Positions 44,129-51,888 of a stretch of DNA of 64,000 nt are shown here, in pieces. The notes beneath the pieces were generated by a model. The model was not told the origin of the DNA. It made no database searches and saw only the letters and a list, made by a program, of their open reading frames with translations. Every line of letters begins with the position of its first letter. Position 1 is the first letter of the stretch. The translations under genes were made by a program, and so were the position numbers. Source of the stretch: CBDAQD01 sp965275905 (GTDB lineage: Bacteria; Pseudomonadota; Alphaproteobacteria; Rhizobiales; JAJFHC01); contig CBDHYJ010000074.1 in NCBI GenBank assembly GCA_965275905.1, positions 23,440 through 87,439 on the forward strand, written 5' to 3'.

Positions 44129-45292
44129 ATGAGTGACGCTGCCATGATTGATCCCGAGTTCGCACCGTCTGAAGCTGTCGCGCGTGATGCCGACTCGCTG
44201 GGTGGTGGCGATCCGAAGCGCGTAATCAAGGCGTGCACGGATTCGATCGAGGGCAGCACGCTCGGCGGCCGCGACATATCCTTTCTGCTCAACAAACGCG
44301 CCAATGCCTTTTGTGCAATTCGTCAGCATGATCGGGCGTTCGAGGATTATGCGCAGGCCCTCCAGATCAACCCGAATTACGCAGCCGCCTACTTCAACCG
44401 CGCAGTGCTGAACTTCAATCTCAAGCACTACGACGAAGCGCTTGAAGATTTCACTGTAGCCATCAGCATCGACAGGACGATCGGCGAGGTCTACCGGGGC
44501 CGCGCCCGGGTTCTCGACAGACTTGAGCGTTATAGGGAAGCCGTCGCCGACTATACGCGCGCCCTGCAGATCGACCGCGACGACCCTGTGACGCTCTTCC
44601 TGCGCGGGCGTTCGCTCGAAGCTCAGGGCCGCAAAAAGGCAGCGATGGAAGATTACACAGCGGCGCTCGCCCTTGATCGCGATCTCGACGCCGCGCGCGA
44701 TGCCCTCGCGCGTCTGAAGACGAGGGCGCGGCCGGAAAACGCTCTGTCGAAACGGCAGAACCGCAGTCCGCGCCGCGTCATAGATGCGACAACGCAATTC
44801 GTGCAGAAAGAATCCAAAGACCGCAACACCAAAGCAATCGCTTACCGGAACCGGGGCGTCGCACAGCGACGGTCTGGCCAACACGCCAAGGCGGTCGAAG
44901 ACTTCAACCGGTCGCTCTCACTAAACCCCGAATCCGCCGAGACATACTGGCAGAGGGCGGTGACGCTGCGCATGATGTCGCGCTACGACGTAGCGATCGA
45001 CGACTACGATCATGCAATCGAAATCGATCCAGGCTATGCAGATGCATATAGCGGACGCGCCTGGGCACTCTTCAAGGTCGGCCACCATGAAGAGGCACTT
45101 GTGGATGCCGACAAAGCCATCGAACTGAAACCGCGTGAAGCCATATTCCACGACACGCGCGGGCACATCTACGAGGCGCTCCAACTGCGCATGCCCGCAA
45201 TCAATTGCTTCCGCAAGGCGCTGCAACTCGACCCCAAGCTGGCGTCGAGCCTCAAGGCTTTGGAACGGCTCGGTGCAGCCGAACCCGACTGA
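44129..45292 (+). CDS. Cytoplasmic TPR protein
   Basis: A 387-residue protein with two TPR clusters (about residues 50-190, four repeats, and 235-380, four repeats) joined by a basic, polar linker (about 190-230). Each repeat has the A-x-x-D-Y-x-x-A-L-x-I-D/N-P pattern. There is no signal peptide, so it is a cytoplasmic scaffold unlike the giant exported TPR protein at 17471. Convergent with the next gene: the stops abut. Confidence 0.85.
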   Translation: MSDAAMIDPEFAPSEAVARDADSLGGGDPKRVIKACTDSIEGSTLGGRDISFLLNKRANAFCAIRQHDRAFEDYAQALQINPNYAAAYFNRAVLNFNLKHYDEALEDFTVAISIDRTIGEVYRGRARVLDRLERYREAVADYTRALQIDRDDPVTLFLRGRSLEAQGRKKAAMEDYTAALALDRDLDAARDALARLKTRARPENALSKRQNRSPRRVIDATTQFVQKESKDRNTKAIAYRNRGVAQRRSGQHAKAVEDFNRSLSLNPESAETYWQRAVTLRMMSRYDVAIDDYDHAIEIDPGYADAYSGRAWALFKVGHHEEALVDADKAIELKPREAIFHDTRGHIYEALQLRMPAINCFRKALQLDPKLASSLKALERLGAAEPD

Positions 45293-45751
45293 TCAAACGG
45301 GAATCAATCCGCGCAAAGACTGCCAGGCGGAAACAAACCACTCGGTTCCCGGCGCGTGCGCCCACGTGAAGTAGACGACAAAGCCGAACACGACCATGGC
45401 GACATCGAGGATGCCCGGACGCCTGCGCCTGCGTTTGGCGGCCTTGCCCGGCGTGCCGAGTTGCCCATGACCGTCAAGCCTGACCCGGGGCCTGTTCATT
45501 GCCCTGGTGTCAACAACCTGCTTGCGTTCCGCAGCCTGCCGCTCAGGCGCAGGCCGTTCAGGCTTCTTGCTCCTCGACGCGGGATCTTCAAAGAACTTGG
45601 GGCAAATCAATCGTTCCGGAACATCTGAACCTTCGCGTCGCATCGCCGACTTGCGGCGGCGGACAATGCGGCGCCGGTGCCTCGGATATTCAAGCACTTC
45701 CGGATCATACACCGGCTCGCCGTGACGGTGTCTGACAGATGACAGATGCAT
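45293..45751 (-). CDS. Basic protein with C-terminal membrane anchor
   Basis: A 152-residue protein starting at ATG 45751 after AAAGGA. The first 115 residues are strongly basic (many RRR runs) and Pro-rich, suggesting nucleic-acid or phospholipid contact; residues 117-135 form a single transmembrane helix (ILDVAMVVFGFVVYFTW). Unknown family. The start is separated from the divergent small genes by an AT-rich dyad at 45768-45798. Confidence 0.6.
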   Translation of the reverse strand: MHLSSVRHRHGEPVYDPEVLEYPRHRRRIVRRRKSAMRREGSDVPERLICPKFFEDPASRSKKPERPAPERQAAERKQVVDTRAMNRPRVRLDGHGQLGTPGKAAKRRRRRPGILDVAMVVFGFVVYFTWAHAPGTEWFVSAWQSLRGLIPV

Positions 45752-45767
45752 TGCATTTTTTCCTTTA

Positions 45768-45798
45768 AAATTAGGCCTCTAATGAAAAGGGCTAATTT
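45768..45798. promoter_or_regulatory. AT-rich dyad, possible operator
   Basis: AAATTAG (45768-45774) and CTAATTT (45792-45798), with adjoining CC/GG pairs, lie between divergent start sites. This could bind a repressor or form a leader hairpin. Confidence 0.4.
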
Positions 45799-45916
45799 GG
45801 AAAAAATGCGGCGGCTTGGTGCCGGAATAGGGGTATTTCCGAAGCAGGCTTGCCCGAAATGCAAATACGGCAAAAAAAGTCGCCTTACCTTTGAACCTTT
45901 TTGCTGCCCGGCGTGA
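45782..45916 (+). CDS. Possible 44-residue Cys-motif peptide
   Basis: A short frame with CPKCKYGKKSRLTFEPFCC near its end, a CxxC plus CC arrangement that could hold zinc. ATG 45782 lacks a ribosome binding site; an internal ATG at 45806 has GGAAAA just before it and would give 36 residues. It ends 43 bases before the start of the next small gene. Support is weak because no homologue is known to me. Confidence 0.3.
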   Translation: MKRANLEKMRRLGAGIGVFPKQACPKCKYGKKSRLTFEPFCCPA

Positions 45917-45959
45917 CTAACAGGGCATGGACCCGAAACGCAGCAAGAAGGAACGCCCC

Positions 45960-46082
45960 ATGTCGATCGCCCTCAAGCTCAGCATTGCCGTCGCCATCGT
46001 GCTGGAAGTCTACCGCATCTGGAAACAGCCCCAGTCCCGTTATGTTTTTGACCGTCGGACCGGCGCAATCCGGAGTCGCTAA
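45960..46082 (+). CDS. Small membrane protein, tandem paralogue A
   Basis: A 40-residue protein (MSIALKLSIAVAIVLEVYRI then WKQPQSRY) with AAGGA seven bases before ATG 45960. A hydrophobic helix (about 3-18) is followed by a basic tail. An in-frame ATG at 45927 (MDPKRSKKERP) could extend it, but its ribosome binding site is too close. It is clearly similar to the protein at 46243, pattern MS-x-x-L-[KR]-L then VA, E, R and W, so the two are paralogues. Confidence 0.6.
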   Translation: MSIALKLSIAVAIVLEVYRIWKQPQSRYVFDRRTGAIRSR

Positions 46083-46222
46083 AAAGCCATTCAGAGACAA
46101 GGACTTGCAATTTTCCTAAAAGTTTCACGGTTCCTTTACGCCCCTGCTTTACGCTTCATACTGAGGTTCGACTCTCACACTGATGTCGAACCAAGGCATT
46201 ATCGGCTCGTCCGGACGGGCTC

Positions 46223-46246
46223 ATGGACCCAGGAGATTCCCCATGA
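46223..46246 (+). CDS. Leader mini-frame overlapping paralogue B
   Basis: ATG GAC CCA GGA GAT TCC CCA TGA encodes MDPGDSP, and its TGA overlaps the ATG of the next gene. Paralogue A has a matching MDPK... leader that reads straight into the protein, so this is probably a remnant or a coupling element. Too short to claim as a peptide with confidence. Confidence 0.25.
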   Translation: MDPGDSP

Positions 46247-46410
46247 GCTGGAGCCTGAGGCTTAATCTTTTCGTTGCCGTCATCGCGGAGATATTCCGTG
46301 TGTGGAGGCGATCGCGCTCATCTTTCCTTTTGACTGCCAGACGACCGGCCTGCCGGAACCTCCCTGCATCCCGGCCTCTTCATCACCAACAGGACAGGTT
46401 CAAGATCTAG
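46243..46410 (+). CDS. Small membrane protein, tandem paralogue B
   Basis: A 55-residue protein with AGGAG seven bases before ATG 46243. Residues 1-21 (MSWSLRLNLFVAVIAEIFRV) align with paralogue A; the remaining tail is longer and basic. It would be a single-pass inner-membrane protein. Its last bases overlap the 3' end of the convergent cdhR-like gene. Confidence 0.6.
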   Translation: MSWSLRLNLFVAVIAEIFRVWRRSRSSFLLTARRPACRNLPASRPLHHQQDRFKI

Positions 46411-47365
46411 ACGGTCTCGCATGGCGTGACGGCGGCGCCCCGAAACGCGCCCGATAGGCGCGCGTGAAATGAGCGTGACTCTTGAACCCGCAGGCGACCG
46501 CAACGTCGATGACGCTCATGCGCGAGTCGCGCAAGAGCCGCTCGGCGCCATCGAGGCGAATGCGTTGGTAGAACCGCCGTGGCGTTGTTCCGAAATCTGT
46601 CTGAAACAGTCGCTCCATGTGCCTCACGGACACGCCCCCGATGCGCGCCAGTTCGCCGTTGGACAGAGGCTCCTCCAGGTTCTGTTCCATGGCTTCGACG
46701 ACAGGCGTCAGCCGGGCATTCTTGATCTGAAGGCGCACTTCGACCGGGAGCCGAGCGTCGTCGCCATAGGCGAACCGTAAATGGACGAGCTGATCCGCGA
46801 TGTTGACAGTCAATTCCCGGCCGTAGCAACGCTCGATGACGTCGAGCATCATATCGATCGATGCCGCGCCGCCGGAACAGGTGATCAGATCCCTGTCAAT
46901 TTCATAAAGCGAATTCGTGATATTCACATCCGGATAGGTCTCGCGCATGGCCGCACGGCTCTCCCAATGGCAGGTGGCGCGGCGCCCGGCGAGCAGGCCG
47001 GCTTCCGCCATCACCATCGGACCGGTGTCGAGCCCGGCCAAAATCGTGCCGGTGCGCGCGAGCTTGCGGATTGGATTGACTACCGGTTTCGTCAGATGCT
47101 CTTCCTGGCCCCAACTCGAACAGACGATGCCGAGGTCGGGCTTGCCGATCGAAGCCAGTTTTGCCGACGCTGATACCGGGATGCCGTTACTGGCATGAAC
47201 CGGCCCGCCGTCTACGGACACGAACCGCCAATTGAACGTCCCTGGACGAAATCTGTTTGCCACACGCAGCGGCTCAAGCGCGCACACCACGGCGATCATC
47301 GAAAAGCGCGGCAGAAGAATGAACGCAATATCGTTCAGATCGCGCGAGAAACCCCTGACGTCCAT
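46400..47365 (-). CDS. cdhR: GlxA-type AraC regulator, probable carnitine-catabolism activator
   Basis: A 321-residue regulator. The N-terminal half is an amidotransferase-like sensor domain (FILLPRFSMIA, then GLDTGPMVMAEAGLL and CSGGAASIDMML); the C-terminal AraC domain has two helix-turn-helices (LARIGGVSVRHMERLF; VIDVAVACGFKSHAHFTRAYRARFG). This is the architecture of CdhR/GbdR, activators of carnitine and betaine genes. It is divergent from the carnitine operon by 170 bases, where TGGCGATTT repeats lie 21 bases apart. ATG 47365 is taken as start. The assignment rests on architecture plus neighbours. Confidence 0.82.
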   Translation of the reverse strand: MDVRGFSRDLNDIAFILLPRFSMIAVVCALEPLRVANRFRPGTFNWRFVSVDGGPVHASNGIPVSASAKLASIGKPDLGIVCSSWGQEEHLTKPVVNPIRKLARTGTILAGLDTGPMVMAEAGLLAGRRATCHWESRAAMRETYPDVNITNSLYEIDRDLITCSGGAASIDMMLDVIERCYGRELTVNIADQLVHLRFAYGDDARLPVEVRLQIKNARLTPVVEAMEQNLEEPLSNGELARIGGVSVRHMERLFQTDFGTTPRRFYQRIRLDGAERLLRDSRMSVIDVAVACGFKSHAHFTRAYRARFGAPPSRHARPSRS

Positions 47366-47399
47366 ACCTCTGGATAGCGCTTTCAACGTATTGCGGCAA

Positions 47400-47429
47400 T
47401 GGCGATTTGCATCAAGGTTTTGGCGATTT
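47400..47429. promoter_or_regulatory. Direct repeats, probable AraC-type activator sites
   Basis: TGGCGATTT occurs at 47400 and 47421, two helical turns apart, between the regulator and the BKACE gene. Direct repeats spaced on one face of DNA are typical for AraC dimers. Confidence 0.55.
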
Positions 47430-47535
47430 AAGGCAAGTCAAGCACGTCGACTGGACCTACCATTTTCGTCAACGACAAAGGAATGTCATCGTATCGGAGT
47501 GCAGAGCCGGGCGATGATGCCGGAGGAGCAATACA

Positions 47536-48423
47536 ATGACCCCGAACGTGATGATTACGTGCGCCGTGACCGGTGCCGGCGACACAGTTGACAGGCACCC
47601 GGCAATCCCGGTCACGCCTGAGCAGATCGCAAATGCAGCGCTTGAAGCGGCGGACGCCGGCGCGGCGATTGTGCATTGCCATGTCCGCAATCCCGAAACC
47701 GGCAAGGGCGCACGCGATGTCGCGCTGTATGCCGAGGTGATGGAACGGATCCGCGCCCGGAATACCGATGTCATCATCAACCTGACAGCCGGTATGGGAG
47801 GTGACCTGGAAATCGGCGCCGGCGAGCACCCGATGGAGTTCGGTGCCGAGACCGATGTCGTCGGGCCCATCGAACGACTGGCTCACGTTACGGAACTGAA
47901 GCCGGAAATCTGCACGCTCGACTGCGGGTCGCTCAACTTCGGTGACGGCAACGGGATCGTCGTGCAGACACCGACACAGTTGCGTGCGCAGGCCAAGATC
48001 ATCCAGGACGCCGGCGTTAAGCCGGAAATGGAAATCTTCGATTCCGGCAACCTGTGGTTCGCCAAGCAGCTTGTTGAGGAAGGTCTGGTCAACGATCCGC
48101 CCATGTTCCAGATCTGCCTCGGCATTCCCTGGGGCGCGCCCAGCGATCCGGCAACAATGCACCATCTTGCAAGCCAGGTCCCAGCCGGTGCCGTTTGGGC
48201 CGGTTTCGGCATCTCCCGAATGCAGATGCCAATGGTGGCGCAGACCGTGCTTCTCGGCGGTCATGTCCGCGTCGGCCTGGAGGACAACCTTTATCTCGAG
48301 CGCGGCGTCTACGCCTCAAACGCTACTCTGACCGAAAAGGCGGTGAAAATCATCGAACTGCTGGGCGCCAAGGTGGCGAGCCCGGACGAGGCGAGAGACA
48401 TTCTCAAGCTCAAGAAGCAATAG
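47536..48423 (+). CDS. BKACE-family beta-keto acid cleavage enzyme, probable 3-dehydrocarnitine cleaving
   Basis: A 295-residue DUF849 protein with the zinc-binding VHCHVRNPETG (His47, His49) and GIPWGAPSDPATM. BKACE enzymes convert a beta-keto acid plus acetyl-CoA to acetoacetate and an acyl-CoA. Placed before carnitine dehydrogenase, it most likely turns 3-dehydrocarnitine into betainyl-CoA and acetoacetate. Ribosome binding site GGAGGAG lies upstream of ATG 47536. It is followed 11 bases later by the dehydrogenase-thioesterase. Confidence 0.88.
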   Translation: MTPNVMITCAVTGAGDTVDRHPAIPVTPEQIANAALEAADAGAAIVHCHVRNPETGKGARDVALYAEVMERIRARNTDVIINLTAGMGGDLEIGAGEHPMEFGAETDVVGPIERLAHVTELKPEICTLDCGSLNFGDGNGIVVQTPTQLRAQAKIIQDAGVKPEMEIFDSGNLWFAKQLVEEGLVNDPPMFQICLGIPWGAPSDPATMHHLASQVPAGAVWAGFGISRMQMPMVAQTVLLGGHVRVGLEDNLYLERGVYASNATLTEKAVKIIELLGAKVASPDEARDILKLKKQ

Positions 48424-48434
48424 GCCCGAACGCC

Positions 48435-49925
48435 ATGCATGACGTAAAGACTGTCGGCATCGTCGGAACCGGCGTTATCGGCGCCGGCTGGACTGCACGA
48501 TTTCTTGCCCGCGGCATCGATGTGATTGCGTCCGACCCGGCTCCGGGCGCGGAAGAGGGACTCAGATCGGCCGTCGACAGAGCCCTCCCCGCGATCCGGA
48601 AGCTCAGTCAGGCACCGCTCGGCGACATCGGGACACTGTCCTTCACGAGCGACGTCGGAGAACTGGCACGGTCGGTTGACTTCATCCAGGAGAGCGCGCC
48701 CGAACGGGAGGACCTTAAACGGAACCTCCTTGCGCGTATCGACGCTGAAGCCTCCATGGAGGTCGTCATTGCATCCAGTTCGTCCGGACTGCTGCCCAGC
48801 CGCATTCAGGCCGATTGCCGGCATCCCGAACGAATCTGCATCGGACATCCGTTCAACCCGGTATACCTTTTGCCGCTGGTTGAAGTGCTGGGCGGCGAAA
48901 AGACCGCGGATACCACGGTCAACCGGGCCATGGCGTTTTACGAGTCGGTCGGAATGCACGCGCTCAAGGTCCGCACCGAGATCGCCGGTTATATCTCGGA
49001 CCGCCTGCAGGAAGCGCTGTGGCGCGAGGCCCTGCATATGGTTGCTGACGGGGTGGCGACCACCGGAGAGATCGACGACGCCGTTATCTACGGCCCCGGA
49101 CTTCGCTGGGCCATCATGGGGACGTGCCTGACGTTCCATCTCGCCGGCGGTGACCAGGGCATGCGGCATATGCTCGAGCAGTTCGGCCCTGCCCTCGAAC
49201 TGCCCTGGACCAAACTCAAGGCCCCGGAACTCACGAACGAACTCATTGACCGCATGGTCGAGGGCACGCTGGCCCAGGCGGACGGTCGCAGCATCGAGGA
49301 ACTGGAGACCCTTCGCAACGACTGCCTCGTCGGCATCATGCGGGTCCTGCGCCAGCACAATACCGGCGCCGGCCTCACGCTGGCACGGGACGAAGCCAAC
49401 CGGTATCACGCAAAGACGTTTGAGCACTGGTCACCACATTCCCAGGTGGAAGCACCGCTCAAGCTGTACAGTGTCAATGTCGACCCGCAGTGGGTCGACT
49501 ACAACGGGCATATGAGCGAGGCCTACTACCTGCTCGCTTTCGGCGAGGCGTCGGACGCGCTGTTCCGTTACATCGGAATCAATGAGGCCTACCGCGAAGC
49601 CGGCTCTTCCTTCTACACGGTCGAGACGCACATCAACTACGTCAAGGAAGTGGGCACCGGGGAACCGCTGGAATTCACAACCCAGATCCTTGGGCTCGAC
49701 GAGAAACGCCTGCATCTGTTTCACCAGATGTTCCACGGCACATCCGGCGACCTCCTGTGCACCACGGAACAGATGCTGCTCCATGTCGACATGGAGAGCG
49801 GCCGCACGTCTCCGATAAAGCCGGAAGTGATGCGGGCGTTGAGCGCGATCAGGGAAGCCCACAAGGACATGCCGGCGCCCGAACAAAAAGGCCGAGTGAT
49901 GAACGTGCCGGAAAAGCGGTCATGA
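48435..49925 (+). CDS. lcdH: L-carnitine dehydrogenase fused to a hotdog thioesterase
   Basis: A 496-residue bifunctional protein. Residues 1-320 are a 3-hydroxyacyl-CoA-dehydrogenase-fold L-carnitine dehydrogenase (GTGVIGAGW at 11-19, catalytic His138 in IGHPFNP). Residues 335-490 are a hotdog thioesterase with DYNGHM (355-360). In rhizobia this fusion oxidises L-carnitine to 3-dehydrocarnitine and hydrolyses betainyl-CoA made by the BKACE enzyme, giving glycine betaine. Stand-alone carnitine dehydrogenases are only about 320 residues. The stop overlaps the SDR start (ATGA). Confidence 0.92.
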   Translation: MHDVKTVGIVGTGVIGAGWTARFLARGIDVIASDPAPGAEEGLRSAVDRALPAIRKLSQAPLGDIGTLSFTSDVGELARSVDFIQESAPEREDLKRNLLARIDAEASMEVVIASSSSGLLPSRIQADCRHPERICIGHPFNPVYLLPLVEVLGGEKTADTTVNRAMAFYESVGMHALKVRTEIAGYISDRLQEALWREALHMVADGVATTGEIDDAVIYGPGLRWAIMGTCLTFHLAGGDQGMRHMLEQFGPALELPWTKLKAPELTNELIDRMVEGTLAQADGRSIEELETLRNDCLVGIMRVLRQHNTGAGLTLARDEANRYHAKTFEHWSPHSQVEAPLKLYSVNVDPQWVDYNGHMSEAYYLLAFGEASDALFRYIGINEAYREAGSSFYTVETHINYVKEVGTGEPLEFTTQILGLDEKRLHLFHQMFHGTSGDLLCTTEQMLLHVDMESGRTSPIKPEVMRALSAIREAHKDMPAPEQKGRVMNVPEKRS

Positions 49926-50707
49926 CACCGCCCGGCGACACCGGACTTCGTGTGCTCGTCACGGCAGCAGCAAGCGGCATCGGTGCGGAGACGGCCCGCG
50001 CATTTGCAGAGGCCGGCGCTGATGTCCACATCTGCGACCGTGATGAGGCGGCGCTTGCAAAGTTCGCCGGCAGCAATCCGGAGATCGGTCAGACACGCGC
50101 CGATGTGACCGACGAGACTGACGTTTCGCGGGTCCTGACGGACATGAGTGCCGAAGACAAGGGCATCGACGTGCTGATCAACAATGCCGGCACGGGCGGT
50201 CCGACCGCGCGGATCGAGAATATTGAGCTCGACGACTGGCGCGCCTGCATCTCGGCCAACATTGACAGCATCTTCCTGTTTTCAAAGCGGGTCGCACCGG
50301 TCATGAAGCGCGCCGGTTCCGGTCTCATCGTCAACCTCTCTTCGACGGCGGGGTTCATGGGCTATCCCCTGCGCACGCCTTATGCCGCATCGAAGTGGGC
50401 AGTGATCGGGATCACCAAGTCGCTGGCCATGGAACTCGGCCCCGATGGAATCCGGGTCAACGCCATCTGTCCCGGCGCCGTGGACGGCCCGCGCATGGAC
50501 CGCGTCATCGCCGCGGAGTCCGCGGCCACTGGAAGGCCGGAAGACACGATCCGGAAGAGTTACGCGAACGCCTGCTCGCTCAGGAGTTTCGTCACGGCTC
50601 GCGACATTGCGAACATGGCCGTTTTTCTCGCCTCTCCTGCCGCGTCGAAGATCAGCGGACAGGCTTTGGCGGTTGACGGCCACACGGAAGCGCTCAGCAG
50701 CAACTAG
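49922..50707 (+). CDS. Short-chain dehydrogenase/reductase
   Basis: A 261-residue SDR: TAAASGIG cofactor motif (near residue 14), NNAG, and the catalytic YAASK followed by PGAVDGPR. Translationally coupled to the carnitine dehydrogenase. Likely options are a 3-hydroxybutyrate dehydrogenase handling the acetoacetate released by BKACE, or an enzyme for D-carnitine or another hydroxy betaine. The sequence does not distinguish these. Confidence 0.85.
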   Translation: MTPPGDTGLRVLVTAAASGIGAETARAFAEAGADVHICDRDEAALAKFAGSNPEIGQTRADVTDETDVSRVLTDMSAEDKGIDVLINNAGTGGPTARIENIELDDWRACISANIDSIFLFSKRVAPVMKRAGSGLIVNLSSTAGFMGYPLRTPYAASKWAVIGITKSLAMELGPDGIRVNAICPGAVDGPRMDRVIAAESAATGRPEDTIRKSYANACSLRSFVTARDIANMAVFLASPAASKISGQALAVDGHTEALSSN

Positions 50708-50717
50708 GAATTGAGAG

Positions 50718-51887
50718 ATGGATTTCGCGCTCACTGACGAACAGAAACTCATTATCGAGACCGCGAAAGCGTTCGTCGAAAAGGAGCTCTACCCGTACGA
50801 AGAAGAAGTGGAGAAGACCGGCGAGATCCGGCCCGACCTGGTGGATCAGGTCAAGCGCCGCTCCGTGGAAGTCGGCCTGTACGCGGCCAACATACCGGAA
50901 GACCTCGGCGGCGGCGGCCTCGACAACTTCACGATGGCATTGCTTGATCGAGAGCTTGGCCGCGCCAATTACGGTCTGCATTACATCGTCGCACGGCCCA
51001 GTAATATCCTGCAGGCCTGTAACGAAGAGCAGGCCGAGCATTACCTGTACCCTTGCATCCGCGCGGAAAAAGTCGACTGCATCGCCATGACCGAGCCTGG
51101 CGCCGGCTCGGACCTGAAGTCCATGCGGACATCAGCCGTTCAGGATGGTGATGACTGGGTGCTGAATGGCGAAAAGCACTTCATCAGCCACGCCGACCTT
51201 GCCGATTTCGCCATCGTGTTCGCCGCCAGCGGCGTTGAGGATGGAGAGCCCGGACCGCAAGGCCCGCGCAAGAAGATCACATCCTTCATTGTCGACAAGG
51301 GTACGCCCGGCTTCGAAGTCAGACGGGGCTACAACTCGGTCTCGCATCGCGGCTATCACAACTGCATCCTGACCTTCAACGACTGCCGCGTCCCCTCAAG
51401 CCGCGTGCTCGGCGAACCTCACACGGGCTTCGATGTCGCCAACGAATGGCTGGGAGCAACCCGCCTGCAGGTCGCGGCGACCTGCCTCGGTCGCGCCGAG
51501 CGGGCTCTGGAACTCGCACTCGACTGGGCCGTGAACCGCAGACAGTTCGGTCAGCAGATCTCCAAGTTCCAGGGAACGTCTTTCAAGTTTGCAGACATGA
51601 AGGTCGAACTGAAGGCGGCCGAACTGCTCACACTGGAAGCGGCCTGGAAGTGCGACCAGGGAACGATGGAAGACATGGACGCGGCGATCGCAAAGCTGAA
51701 GGCGACCGAGATGCTGGCGATGGTCACGGATCAGGCCCTTCAGATCTACGGCGGCATGGGCCTAATGGATGAACTGCCTCTGGAACGCCTCTGGCGCGAC
51801 GCGCGTGTGGAACGCATCTGGGAAGGCACCAGCGAAATCCAGCGCCACATCATCTCACGCTCGCTCCTGCGACCGCTTGGCGGCTGA
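50718..51887 (+). CDS. Acyl-CoA dehydrogenase, possibly gamma-butyrobetainyl-CoA specific
   Basis: A 389-residue acyl-CoA dehydrogenase: ALTDEQKLI start, MTEPGAGSDLKSMRT near residue 125, RRQFGQQISKFQG, and QIYGGMGLMDELPLERLWRDAR at the C-terminus. It follows the SDR by 10 bases and precedes the acyl-CoA synthetase by one base. In this setting it probably oxidises gamma-butyrobetainyl-CoA to crotonobetainyl-CoA (CaiA/BcoB-like role). Substrate inferred from context. Confidence 0.87.
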   Translation: MDFALTDEQKLIIETAKAFVEKELYPYEEEVEKTGEIRPDLVDQVKRRSVEVGLYAANIPEDLGGGGLDNFTMALLDRELGRANYGLHYIVARPSNILQACNEEQAEHYLYPCIRAEKVDCIAMTEPGAGSDLKSMRTSAVQDGDDWVLNGEKHFISHADLADFAIVFAASGVEDGEPGPQGPRKKITSFIVDKGTPGFEVRRGYNSVSHRGYHNCILTFNDCRVPSSRVLGEPHTGFDVANEWLGATRLQVAATCLGRAERALELALDWAVNRRQFGQQISKFQGTSFKFADMKVELKAAELLTLEAAWKCDQGTMEDMDAAIAKLKATEMLAMVTDQALQIYGGMGLMDELPLERLWRDARVERIWEGTSEIQRHIISRSLLRPLGG

Positions 51888-51888
51888 G

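Noticed and set aside
43833..44132. 99-residue basic frame overlapping the TPR gene start by ATGA
   Set aside because: No ribosome binding site, frequent rare codons and no recognisable family; the ATGA overlap alone is weak evidence.
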